DNA from: Owenweeksia sp048267305
GTDB taxonomy: Bacteria > Bacteroidota > Bacteroidia > Flavobacteriales > Schleiferiaceae
NCBI GenBank assembly: GCA_048267305.1
Contig: JBLWXT010000018.1
Span: 1-64,000, forward strand
Direction of reading: 5' to 3'
Length of the DNA: 64,000 nucleotides
Shown here: positions 16,700-24,639 of the stretch, one piece after another
How the letters are laid out: each line of letters opens with the position of its first letter
Numbering within the stretch: position 1 is the first letter of the stretch
Made by a program: the position numbers and the translations under genes
The notes under the pieces: model-generated
What the model was told of the DNA's origin: nothing
Database searches by the model: none
What the model saw: only the letters and a program-made list of their open reading frames with translations

Positions 16700-17965
16700 C
16701 TACTTAAACCTCTCAAAAATTTCCCTTTCCAAATCCTCCCGATGATCGGGATGGGCAATTGAGGTAAGCGCCAAAGCACGTTCCCTTAGGTTTTTCCCGA
16801 AGAGGTCAACCACGCCCTGCTCTGTAACCACATAATGCACATGAGCCCTTGTAGTGGTAACACCTGCTCCTGGTTTCAGCTGAGGCACAATTTTACTTTC
16901 TCCACGGCTGGTGATAGATGGTAAGGCAATAATGGCCTTTCCGCCTTCTGATAAGGATGCGCCACGGATAAAATCCATTTGGCCGCCCACACCCGAATAT
17001 TGCTTTTTACCAATAGTGTCGGCACACACCTGGCCCGTAATGTCAATTTCTATAGCACTGTTAATGGCTGTTACCTTTGGATTTTTTCTGATAATAGAAG
17101 TATCGTTGGTATAGGAAGCTGGCATCATCCAAACTTGTGGATTGTCATCTACAAAATCGTACAGCCGCTGAGAACCCATGGCAAAACAGGAAATAATTTT
17201 TCCATTATCCACAGCCTTACAACTTCCGTTAATTACGCCATTTTGGATAAGGGGAATTACGCCATCAGAAAACATCTCAGTATGTATTCCCAGATTTTTA
17301 TGGTTGCCGAGCTTGCTCAAAACCACATTTGGAATAGCTCCAATACCCATTTGTAAGGTAGCACCATCCTCCACCAAACCAGCCACATGATTTCCTATAC
17401 GCTCCTCTAAACTGGTGGGTACCGCTGTTTCTTTACAAAAAATGGAATCAGAAGTCTCCACCGCTAAATCAATATTGTTGATATGGATAATCCCGTCTCC
17501 GTGGGTTCTTGGCACCTTAGGATTTATTTGAGCCACCACCTGCCTGGCACAGCTCAGGGCCGGCAGGGTTACATCCACAGAAGTACCCAAAGAGCAAAAT
17601 CCATGTCTGTCGGGTGGTGAAACCTGTATAAAGGCAACATCCAGCGGCAAAATATTTCGGGTAAACAAGAGGTGAGCCTCACTCAAAAATATAGGTGTGT
17701 AGTTGCCATCGCTTGCGTTTATATCGTTGCGCACATTGCTGCCCACAAACAGGCTGTTTACTTTAAAGGCCATTTTATGCTCATCCTCGGCATAAGGTGC
17801 TGCCCCTTCGGTATGCATATGTACCAGTTCTACATCCTTAAGTTCATGGCTTCTACTGCATAATGCTTGTATGAGCACCTGGGGCGTCATGGCCGCTCCC
17901 TGAATAAAAATGCGATCACCGGATTTAACATTGGCTACGGCCTCCTTATGGTTTACAATGAGCAT
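16700..17965 (-). CDS. Acetyl-CoA hydrolase/transferase family protein (4-hydroxybutyrate CoA-transferase-like)
   Basis: CoA transferase of the acetyl-CoA hydrolase/4-hydroxybutyrate CoA-transferase family, 421 aa. It moves CoA between acetyl-CoA (or a related thioester) and a carboxylate. The catalytic glutamate lies in LGIHTEMFSDG (about 229-239), and VEDGATLQMGIGAIPN and the C-terminal GAGVTTTRAHVHYVVTEQG block are family signatures. Length is close to the usual 430. It is divergent from the first universal stress gene and shares its intergenic region, which contains two TGAC-N4-GTCA sites, so the two may be co-regulated in acetate or fermentative metabolism. Confidence 0.9.
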   Translation of the reverse strand: MLIVNHKEAVANVKSGDRIFIQGAAMTPQVLIQALCSRSHELKDVELVHMHTEGAAPYAEDEHKMAFKVNSLFVGSNVRNDINASDGNYTPIFLSEAHLLFTRNILPLDVAFIQVSPPDRHGFCSLGTSVDVTLPALSCARQVVAQINPKVPRTHGDGIIHINNIDLAVETSDSIFCKETAVPTSLEERIGNHVAGLVEDGATLQMGIGAIPNVVLSKLGNHKNLGIHTEMFSDGVIPLIQNGVINGSCKAVDNGKIISCFAMGSQRLYDFVDDNPQVWMMPASYTNDTSIIRKNPKVTAINSAIEIDITGQVCADTIGKKQYSGVGGQMDFIRGASLSEGGKAIIALPSITSRGESKIVPQLKPGAGVTTTRAHVHYVVTEQGVVDLFGKNLRERALALTSIAHPDHREDLEREIFERFK

Positions 17966-18054
17966 GGAAAAAGACTAATAAGTGGGTTATTTTTCACAAC
18001 AAATCCAAACTGGAAATATTTGTCAAAGGTCTTATCCCATACACTTTGATTTAA

Positions 18055-18066
18055 TGACAAAAGTCA
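18055..18066. promoter_or_regulatory. TGAC-N4-GTCA operator, distal copy, upstream of usp1
   Basis: TGACAAAAGTCA is a perfect inverted repeat with an AAAA spacer. Its centre is exactly 22 bases, two helical turns, from the centre of the next copy. It could serve both the stress gene and the divergent CoA-transferase gene. Confidence 0.6.
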
Positions 18067-18076
18067 CTTTTCACAC

Positions 18077-18119
18077 TGACCTATGTCAGGTATAAAAGCC
18101 TTACAGACCACTACTTTCG
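18077..18119 (+). promoter_or_regulatory. Proximal TGAC-N4-GTCA operator and promoter of usp1
   Basis: CTGACCTATGTCAG (core 18077-18088) is a perfect inverted repeat. A likely -7 element, TACTTTCG, is at 18112-18119, starting 29.5 bases from the operator centre. The operator would be near -41 of the transcript, the class II activator position of Crp/Fnr proteins. The same 29.5-base distance occurs upstream of hsp20. Confidence 0.6.
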
Positions 18120-18212
18120 TAATCAAATCACCTAATATGGTACAAACCTTAGTGAAAAGGCCATGCTCAGTCAGCTCAAAAACCTACTTAAACTTTAATA
18201 CCCACGAAGAAA

Positions 18213-19079
18213 ATGAACAATTCATCACCTATCAAAAACATCATTGCGCTATTTGATTTTTCGGAATGCTCGGCAAATGCCATTAAATATGCTCTGCAAA
18301 TAGCCCATGCCACAGGCGCTGAAGTTCATATACTACATGCCTTTGAATCCTTAAAGGATGAGATATCTACAAATCAAACCAATCTGCTTACCATAAAATA
18401 TGAGCTTGAACAAAAGATGAATGCTGATCTTCAACCTCTCCTGAAGGATAGCACCCTTACTGTTCAGCAAAATTGTAAAATCGGACATCTTATCTCTGAA
18501 ACCAAAAAACTGGCTTCAAGGATTGATGCCGACCTGATTATTATGGGGACCTACAGCAAAAACCCCTTGAAAAGGATGTTGATGGGCAGCTCTGCCATTG
18601 ATGTAATGGAAAATCTTGATGTTCCCGTTTTGTTTATTCCCATCGATTACGAGTACAGGGACATCCGCGAAGTGTGTTTTTCTACAAACTACCATAGCGG
18701 AAGTATCCCATCCATCCACAAGCTTATTGAATTATTCTCCCCTTTTGAAATAAACCTGCACCTACTTCACGTGCAAACGGACGACAAAAAAAATCCGCGT
18801 AAAGCTACTTTTCAGCGCCTGCTAAATGAAGATTCTACCCTCAAAAATGTGGAAATAGAGGAAGTTAAGGCTCCAACCTTATGGCAGGGAACCATAAGTT
18901 GCAGCCAACAACATCAGATGGATTTATTGGCAATGTCTAACAAAAAACGAAAAGGACTGGCAGCCATATTTGGTACAACACCACAAGAGGAAGCTCTTTA
19001 TACCAAACTGCCATTACTGGTAATTCCCCGGGCTTCAATAGTTATTGATATTTCTCTTGATGAATCTGAAATCCCATAA
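18213..19079 (+). CDS. Universal stress protein, tandem domains (usp1)
   Basis: 288-residue protein with two UspA-like domains (about 8-142 and 150-277). The first has the ATP-binding-type pattern MGTYSKNPLKRMLMGSSA (G-x2..9-G-S form) and starts IIALFDFSECSANAIKYAL. The second is diverged and ends LAAIFGTTPQEEAL...PLLVIP without a clean nucleotide loop. Such proteins support survival under energy or oxygen limitation. It is preceded by two TGAC-N4-GTCA operators and divergent from the CoA-transferase, in an island with a sensor kinase and a Crp-fused regulator. Confidence 0.9.
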   Translation: MNNSSPIKNIIALFDFSECSANAIKYALQIAHATGAEVHILHAFESLKDEISTNQTNLLTIKYELEQKMNADLQPLLKDSTLTVQQNCKIGHLISETKKLASRIDADLIIMGTYSKNPLKRMLMGSSAIDVMENLDVPVLFIPIDYEYRDIREVCFSTNYHSGSIPSIHKLIELFSPFEINLHLLHVQTDDKKNPRKATFQRLLNEDSTLKNVEIEEVKAPTLWQGTISCSQQHQMDLLAMSNKKRKGLAAIFGTTPQEEALYTKLPLLVIPRASIVIDISLDESEIP

Positions 19080-19199
19080 TGCATTAAAAGCTAAAGAAGT
19101 ATTATTTCCATAAGTTCATTTTCCCTTTCATACTATTTGCAGGAGGTAAAAGTTCATTCTATTCCATACTTACACCTTTCTATTCTGTGGTGGTCTGTG

Positions 19200-19207
19200 T
19201 ATGTTTG
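19200..19207 (+). promoter_or_regulatory. Candidate -7 element of kinase/regulator operon
   Basis: TATGTTTG matches TAnnTTTG exactly, 62 bases before the kinase ATG. No convincing TTG is at the usual upstream distance, and no TGAC-N4-GTCA site is seen here, so the operon may not be autoregulated by its own product. Confidence 0.4.
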
Positions 19208-19269
19208 TACTCCACGAGTGGCTCCTCTTTTTTTGTCTCGTGAATATTTAAACTAAACTATTCGCGTCA

Positions 19270-20814
19270 ATGCCCAAGCAGTTGTCTCAATTACAGATAA
19301 ACGAAATCAGCAACCTGCTATTTACCTCAGCGGCTGAAGGGCTGGTTGTTGCAAACGCAAAGGGAGAAATACAATTAACAAATCCTCGGGTAGAGGAAAT
19401 GTTTGGTTACCCCGAAAGTGAATTAATTGGCCAACCGGTGGAAGTACTTATGCCTGGTGCCTTTAAAAGCCGGCATGTTGAACACAGGGAGCGCTATAAT
19501 GAACAACCCACCAAAAGGGCTATGGGTATTGGTCTTGATTTAGTGGCTCAGAGAAAAGATGGCAGCAGGTTTCCCATTGAAATTTCGCTCAACCACTTTG
19601 AACTTCACGGGCAAATGATGGTAATGGCACTTGTATCTGATGTTACAAAGCGTAAAAAAGCCGATCTCGCCCTAAAAGACCTTAACCTGGAGCTTGAGCA
19701 AATGGTAGCCGAGCGCACCAAGGATCTTCGTGAAAGCCAAAAACTTCACAGTATAATTTCCCGAAATTTCCCCAATGGAACCATCAATGTTTTTGACCGC
19801 AACTTAAATTACATCTTCATTGAAGGAATGGAGATGTTTCGCATTGGTATTGACAGCTCGCGCCTCGTAGGCACCAGTTACCTCGAACGGCTCGACCCCG
19901 AAATACGCGATGAAATCAAAGACAAGCTCATGCATGTTTTTGAAGGTGAAAATTCCAATTTCGAAATTGTATTCAAGGGACGTACCTATATGATTAATGC
20001 CGTGGCACTGCCCGATGATGATGGTACCATAAATCAGATACTGGTTGTAGAGCAAAATATAACGGCCCTTAAAAAAGCACAAAGTGACATTAAGGAGTCT
20101 CTTGAAAAAGAAAGGCAACTCAGTGAACTAAAATCCAGATTCGTTTCCATGGCATCCCATGAATTCCGAACACCTCTTACAACTGTGTTGTCATCCCTTT
20201 CATTGCTCAAAAAATACATCGAGCGCGATGGCGATAAGGAAAAGCAATACAAGCATATCAACAGAATGAGAAGTTCGGTACATCATCTTACCAGCATTCT
20301 CAACGACTTCCTATCCATCGACAAACTGGAGGAAGGTAAGGTTGAAGTCAATCTTCAGGAATTTAATGTTGAGCTATTTTTAAGGGAAATTGCCGAAGAC
20401 GTGGAAGGGATGACAAAAGAAGGACAGTCTATTATTTATACATTTAAAGGCAATACAGAGTTTATTTCTGACAGGAGTATTATCCGTAACATTTTACATA
20501 ACTTACTTTCTAATGCCATTAAATACTCACCGGAAAATGCCAACATTATCCTCACCGGAATGGCTACCAATGAAGGCCTAACACTTAAAGTGAAGGATGA
20601 AGGCATGGGTATCCCTGAATCAGAACAACAACATTTATTTGAGCGCTTCTTTAGAGCCAAAAATGCACTTAACATTGAAGGTACAGGTCTTGGATTGAGT
20701 ATCATAAAAAAATATGTAGACTTGTTGAGCGGCTCTATTGAGCTTAAAAGCGAGGAAGGTAAAGGCACCGAATGTACCGTTACCTTACCCGTTCAACCGA
20801 AACAAACAAAGTAA
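19270..20814 (+). CDS. PAS-PAS sensor histidine kinase
   Basis: Soluble (no membrane segment) histidine kinase, 514 aa. PAS 1 (about 12-130) resembles the FixL type: LMPGAFKSRH carries His69 at the haem-ligand position of FixL, but the FixL distal arginine position holds Leu89. A coiled coil (about 130-158) leads to PAS 2 (160-275). HisKA carries SHEFRTPLT (phospho-His297), then come an N box (NILHNLLSNAIKYS), G1 (DEGMGIP) and G2 (GTGLGLSI). The partner regulator starts 8 bases downstream. The FixL-like PAS and stress-protein context suggest an oxygen/redox sensor, but the haem claim is weak because similar PAS domains without haem are common. Confidence 0.9.
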   Translation: MPKQLSQLQINEISNLLFTSAAEGLVVANAKGEIQLTNPRVEEMFGYPESELIGQPVEVLMPGAFKSRHVEHRERYNEQPTKRAMGIGLDLVAQRKDGSRFPIEISLNHFELHGQMMVMALVSDVTKRKKADLALKDLNLELEQMVAERTKDLRESQKLHSIISRNFPNGTINVFDRNLNYIFIEGMEMFRIGIDSSRLVGTSYLERLDPEIRDEIKDKLMHVFEGENSNFEIVFKGRTYMINAVALPDDDGTINQILVVEQNITALKKAQSDIKESLEKERQLSELKSRFVSMASHEFRTPLTTVLSSLSLLKKYIERDGDKEKQYKHINRMRSSVHHLTSILNDFLSIDKLEEGKVEVNLQEFNVELFLREIAEDVEGMTKEGQSIIYTFKGNTEFISDRSIIRNILHNLLSNAIKYSPENANIILTGMATNEGLTLKVKDEGMGIPESEQQHLFERFFRAKNALNIEGTGLGLSIIKKYVDLLSGSIELKSEEGKGTECTVTLPVQPKQTK

Positions 20815-20822
20815 CACCTAGC

Positions 20823-21887
20823 ATGAAGAAAATCCTGATTGTAGAAGACAATACATCTGTTAGAGAAAATCTGGAGGAAATTCTGGAACTATCAGAATAT
20901 GATGTTACCACGGCCGAAAATGGCAAACAAGGTGTGGAACTGGCAAAAAGCGTAAGGCCGGATTTAATTATCTGTGACATTATGATGCCGGATTTGGATG
21001 GTTACGGAGTTCTTAGAATATTGAGCAAAAAGCCGGAAACAGCGTCTATTCCCTTTATTTTCCTTACGGCAAAAGCCGAAAAAAGCGATATGCGAAAAGG
21101 GATGAACCTGGGTGCTGACGACTATATTACCAAACCTTTTGAGGAAGATGATTTATTACAAGCCATAGAAACACGGCTAAAGAAAAATGAGTTTGCCCGA
21201 ATAAAAACAGAACCTTCCCTGGAAGGCCTCAACAGCTTTTTGGATGAAGCCAAAGGTTTGGCCGACTTTAATGAATTGAGTGAAAATCGAAAGGAAAAAA
21301 CCTTCTCCAAAAAGGAAGTGATATACAGCGAGGGAGATTTTGCCAACTACCTGTATTTCATAGTTTCCGGTAAGGTAAAAAGCGTAAAACTTGATGAATT
21401 AGGAAAGGAACTCGTAATAGATGTCCATCAGGCAGGTGAGTTTATTGGATATATGACCCTACTTGAAGATGATGAGTACAACGAAAGTGCCATTGCCATG
21501 GAGGATGTTTGCCTCTCGGTAATTCCAAAACAGGATTTCCTTTCACTAATTACCAAAAATCGAGATGTGGCCATGCGTTTTATAAAAATGTTAAGCGGAA
21601 GCGTAAAGGAAAAGGAAGCACGCTTGCTACAACTGGCTTATACACCTGTGCGGGAAAGAACTGCGGATGTGCTTGTAAAACTTATTGAGAAGGAAAGTGA
21701 AGCCGGCAATAACAGCCATAAACTCAAAGTATCAAGAGAAGATTTAGCCAATATGGTGGGCACTGCAAAAGAGTCTTTAATCAGAGTATTATCAGACTTT
21801 AAGAAAAACGGACTTATAGAAAGTGAAGGCACCGAAATACATATCATTGATTTAGATGCCTTAAAACGGATTGTTCAGGGCTTTTAA
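20823..21887 (+). CDS. Response regulator fused to a Crp/Fnr-type DNA-binding module
   Basis: 354-residue transcription factor joining a phospho-receiver (1-125: acidic Glu8/Asp9, phospho-acceptor Asp52, Thr82, Lys104) to a cyclic-nucleotide-binding-like domain (about 150-262) and a Crp-type helix-turn-helix (about 275-350: SREDLANMVGTAKESLIRVL). In the recognition helix, KESLIR aligns with the RETVGR of E. coli Crp, keeping the Glu and Arg that read a TGA half-site. The ATG at 20823 is chosen because upstream codons give no receiver homology and overlap the kinase. It is the probable partner of the kinase and the candidate binder of the TGAC-N4-GTCA sites. Confidence 0.9.
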   Translation: MKKILIVEDNTSVRENLEEILELSEYDVTTAENGKQGVELAKSVRPDLIICDIMMPDLDGYGVLRILSKKPETASIPFIFLTAKAEKSDMRKGMNLGADDYITKPFEEDDLLQAIETRLKKNEFARIKTEPSLEGLNSFLDEAKGLADFNELSENRKEKTFSKKEVIYSEGDFANYLYFIVSGKVKSVKLDELGKELVIDVHQAGEFIGYMTLLEDDEYNESAIAMEDVCLSVIPKQDFLSLITKNRDVAMRFIKMLSGSVKEKEARLLQLAYTPVRERTADVLVKLIEKESEAGNNSHKLKVSREDLANMVGTAKESLIRVLSDFKKNGLIESEGTEIHIIDLDALKRIVQGF

Positions 21888-22018
21888 TCAAATGGCATTT
21901 ACCTCTAATCCACCTTCTACTTCAGGCTGTGTAATGGATTCGGGAAACCAACCAGCCCCAGAAACACCTCCACTGAGTTGAACTCTGTTTTTAAATCGGA
22001 AGGGGGTTTGGGGAAAGC

Positions 22019-22061
22019 TGACAAAAGTCATTTCTTCATACTGATACTTCTCACCTTTCAT
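22019..22061 (+). promoter_or_regulatory. TGAC-N4-GTCA operator and promoter of usp2
   Basis: TGACAAAAGTCA (22019-22030) is identical to the distal site before usp1. A weak -7 element, CACCTTTC, is at 22052-22059, 27.5 bases from the operator centre. A second candidate is CATTTTTG at 22077-22084. The operator core is strong, but the exact promoter is unclear. Confidence 0.5.
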
Positions 22062-22119
22062 TGAAGTAAGTCTTGTCATTTTTGCTCTAATATTATTTCC
22101 AGAAGCCGAGTAAGTAAAG

Positions 22120-22926
22120 ATGAAGAAGATACTACTGCCAACAGATTTTTCCGAAAGCGCCAGAAAGGCGTGCGAATATGCCATTAACCTCTTTGGTGAT
22201 GAACCGGTAAAGTTTGTACTGATCAATAGTTACATTATCCCCGCTTCTACCTCAGAAATGCTTATTTCCATTAGCGATGTGCTTCGTCAAAATTCTATTG
22301 AAAACCTGCTTACCGAAAGAAATTTTCTCGCCAGTCAGTATCCTGAGAAATCAAAACACCTGGAGTACGTCTCCAGCAATGGATATTTAGATACCTGCCT
22401 CAATGATTTGGTCAGGCAAAAAGATGTGCTGCTAATTGTGATGGGCACCACAGGTGCTTCCGGACTGAAAAAGTTTTTTATGGGCAGTAATGCTGCCAAG
22501 GTGTTGCGAAATGTTAAGTGTCCGATTATCACCGTTCCTCATAATACACAAATAAAAACACCCGAAAATATTTCCCTGGCGGTGGATGAAACCTTCACTC
22601 CCAGTGCTGAAGTTTTGGAGCCACTTGCCGAAGTGGTACGCATTAGCAATGCCAACTTAATGCCCGTTCACATCGATGTAAGCGAATCTGCCACAGCTTC
22701 AGATAGCAGTGGCATTAATGATGAAGTGCTCGGACAGGAAGTTAAAAATGTACAATCCGAAACTTTGTTGGAAGGTTTACAAACCTTCAACAGCGACAAT
22801 AAAATTGACTTGCTCACCATGGTTCACCACAAGCGATCTTTCCTACGCGGATTGTTTGACGGTGGCAATTCCAGCGAAATGGCAATGCTCAGCGCCATTC
22901 CCCTGCTTGTTCTTCACGATAAGTAA
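22120..22926 (+). CDS. Universal stress protein, tandem domains (usp2)
   Basis: 268-residue protein with two UspA-like domains. The first (about 1-142) starts KILLPTDFSESARKACEYAI and has a complete nucleotide-binding motif, MGTTGASGLKKFFMGSNAAKV (G-x2-G-x9-G-S), so it probably binds ATP. The second is shortened and diverged (LTMVHHKRSFLRGLF). It is preceded by a TGAC-N4-GTCA site identical to that of usp1, and lies between the Crp-fused regulator and hsp20. Role in stress survival is inferred from family and context. Confidence 0.9.
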   Translation: MKKILLPTDFSESARKACEYAINLFGDEPVKFVLINSYIIPASTSEMLISISDVLRQNSIENLLTERNFLASQYPEKSKHLEYVSSNGYLDTCLNDLVRQKDVLLIVMGTTGASGLKKFFMGSNAAKVLRNVKCPIITVPHNTQIKTPENISLAVDETFTPSAEVLEPLAEVVRISNANLMPVHIDVSESATASDSSGINDEVLGQEVKNVQSETLLEGLQTFNSDNKIDLLTMVHHKRSFLRGLFDGGNSSEMAMLSAIPLLVLHDK

Positions 22927-23035
22927 AATCATATAAACAGCCCCCCTATTACCGCCAGCCTAATCAAGGTGATAATTGCCTGTGTCCGGTATTATTCTTC
23001 TCTAAATAAAATTGAGAAAAATCAATCGCCAAAAA

Positions 23036-23078
23036 TGATGCAGGTCATTTTGAGGTTTACATAATCGTATGACATTTG
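23036..23078 (+). promoter_or_regulatory. TGAC-like operator and promoter of hsp20
   Basis: TGATGCAGGTCA (23036-23047; one mismatch to TGAC-N4-GTCA, with flanking A and T extending the symmetry) lies 29.5 bases from a -7-like GACATTTG (23071-23078). The spacing equals that of the proximal usp1 site. Confidence 0.5.
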
Positions 23079-23114
23079 ATCTAGTTTTAATGTTTAATCT
23101 TAAATATTTACATC

Positions 23115-23570
23115 ATGTCATTAGTAAAATTTAACGGAGCAAACAGGCTTCCAGCCTCATCACTATTTCAAAATTTGTTCAACACAGATTGGCCATTTCC
23201 AAATCTTAGTTTATGGAATAATGAAGTTAACGATGAATGGATGCCGCCAGCCAATGTGAAGGAAACAGATAAATCCTTCAAAATTCAGCTTTCAGTACCT
23301 GGCTATGACAAGGAGGATATATCCGTAAAGGTTGAAAATCAAACCCTGTTTATTTCAGGAGAACATGAAACCAGCAAGGATGAAGAAGATGAAAATTACA
23401 CCCGTAAGGAATTTACCTATGGTTCTTTTTCAAGATCATTTGCTTTGCCCGACAATGCCAATGAAGATGATGTAAAAGCCAAGTGTAAAAAGGGAATGCT
23501 CTCCATTGAAATTGCCAAAAAACCGGTAGATGGGGAAAAGGCGAACTTGAAGAAAATTGAAGTTCAATAA
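23115..23570 (+). CDS. Hsp20/alpha-crystallin family small heat shock protein
   Basis: 151-residue ATP-independent holdase chaperone. The alpha-crystallin domain spans about residues 35-140: PPANVKETDKSFKIQLSVPGYDKEDISVKVENQTLFISGEHE, here broken only by normal strand loops, and the later GSFSRSFALPDNANEDDVKAKCKKGMLSIEIAKK. The usual C-terminal I-x-I motif appears only weakly as LKKIEVQ. It forms oligomers that bind unfolding proteins. It is single-gene, closes the stress island, and carries the candidate regulator site upstream. Confidence 0.93.
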   Translation: MSLVKFNGANRLPASSLFQNLFNTDWPFPNLSLWNNEVNDEWMPPANVKETDKSFKIQLSVPGYDKEDISVKVENQTLFISGEHETSKDEEDENYTRKEFTYGSFSRSFALPDNANEDDVKAKCKKGMLSIEIAKKPVDGEKANLKKIEVQ

Positions 23571-23609
23571 AATTAACAGTTACTAAAAATTCTTCCCCTT
23601 AATCCTCAG

Positions 23610-23633
23610 GAGCCTCTGCTTATAGCGAGGCTC
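23610..23633 (+). terminator. Terminator after hsp20
   Basis: A hairpin with arms GAGCCTC and GAGGCTC (23610-23616 and 23627-23633) followed by TTGTTTGTTTAT, located 40 bases after the hsp20 stop. Confidence 0.6.
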
Positions 23634-23654
23634 TTGTTTGTTTATACCTTTATC

Positions 23655-23954
23655 TCAGTTGCTTTCCATCAGCACATCTTTAAAACCTGCATTGTTGTCA
23701 AACACTTTTTTAGCAAATGTGCACAGTGGTATTATTTTGAGGTTCGCTTCCCGAGCATAGGCAATTGCGGCCTCTACTAATTGCTCACCAATACCCTGAT
23801 TTCGTAGTTTAGGATCAACCCAGGTGTGATCTATTATTATCTTATCACCTCCTGCCTTAGAGTAGGTAAGTTCGGCCTCATTGTGGTCTTCATCTCCCAT
23901 GTAAAACTTCCCATGAGTAGCTTCCTGCTGATGCTTTATTTTATCGTTTTCCAT
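23655..23954 (-). CDS. GNAT-type N-acetyltransferase, small YjdJ-like
   Basis: 99-residue protein of the small GCN5-related acetyltransferase group (YjdJ/GTL3B-like), which keeps only the central fold. The acetyl-CoA loop is KLRNQGIGEQLVEAAIAYAREANLKI, and the C-terminal PLCTFAKKVFDNN region holds the family-typical Cys and helix. It probably acetylates a small molecule or protein amine, substrate unknown. It is convergent with hsp20. Confidence 0.85.
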   Translation of the reverse strand: MENDKIKHQQEATHGKFYMGDEDHNEAELTYSKAGGDKIIIDHTWVDPKLRNQGIGEQLVEAAIAYAREANLKIIPLCTFAKKVFDNNAGFKDVLMESN

Positions 23955-24073
23955 AATTCATGCTTTTAGTAAGTAACTACGAAATCTCAAAAGGGTTCTA
24001 TTTATTGAAGCTCATTGGGTAATTCTAAGTTAAAATCACCGTTTTACAATATCCTGATCAAAACCACTTTAGC

Positions 24074-24439
24074 ATGATTATACGCAAAATAGCCTTCCTC
24101 TTAATTTTGGTGTCAACTGCTTGTGCTACTAATCGAACTACAAAACACGGACAGAGAAAAGGGAAATGGGTTTATCACAGTCCAGATGGACAGATTGAGC
24201 GTGAAGAATATTTCAAACCATATAAAGGCACCATAGCGGAAGAAATGGCATTCCAATTAGGATGGACACAAGAAAAGTACACAGATTCTATCATTTATGG
24301 TGAGGAGCTAATCCGCACAAAGCAATATTATTACAATGATGATGGTGAATTACAAAGAATTGAGGAGAAAGATACCTCCTATCTATTTCTTGATTTATAT
24401 CAAAAAGCTACTCCATATGTAAATCCTAAAAATGATTAG
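24074..24439 (+). CDS. Hypothetical lipoprotein, 121 aa, MORN-like
   Basis: Not firmly recognised. Lipoprotein signal ends in VSTAC (Cys17). The mature part begins with a MORN-like phrase (GKWVYHSPDGQIEREEYF) as found in toxin-antitoxin-related and cell-surface repeat proteins, and has a second loose copy (TKQYYYNDDGELQRIEEK). It is probably an envelope protein. It is single-gene, upstream of a hairpin repeat. Confidence 0.65.
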   Translation: MIIRKIAFLLILVSTACATNRTTKHGQRKGKWVYHSPDGQIEREEYFKPYKGTIAEEMAFQLGWTQEKYTDSIIYGEELIRTKQYYYNDDGELQRIEEKDTSYLFLDLYQKATPYVNPKND

Positions 24440-24463
24440 ATCTCAATCACAACTGATAATTAT

Positions 24464-24513
24464 TGCAAAGTCGCCACCAAGGCACTAAGAATATTTCTTT
24501 GCGCCTTCGAGGC
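24464..24513. repeat. Degenerate hairpin repeat
   Basis: The sequence around AAGGCACTAAGAA and TTCTTTGCGCCTT forms an imperfect inverted repeat with a short TATT loop (11 of 13 arm bases pair). Intergenic elements of this general wording (CACTAAGGCACTAAG...CTTTGTGCCTT) are familiar from many Bacteroidota genomes; the match here is by eye. Confidence 0.4.
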
Positions 24514-24529
24514 TAATAACCAGCTAAAA

Positions 24530-24564
24530 CAAAAAAACCCTATCCCGCATCAGCGGAACAGGGT
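24530..24564 (-). terminator. Terminator of mdh
   Basis: A hairpin with arms ACCCTATCCCGC and GCGGAACAGGGT (24537-24564, two mismatched positions), followed on the reverse strand by seven Ts. It lies 75 bases past the mdh stop. Confidence 0.8.
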
Positions 24565-24639
24565 CTTATATAAATATAATAATATTGAATGCTTAATACA
24601 GTTCAAACAACTTTGAACCTTAAACTCTCAACTACCTAA

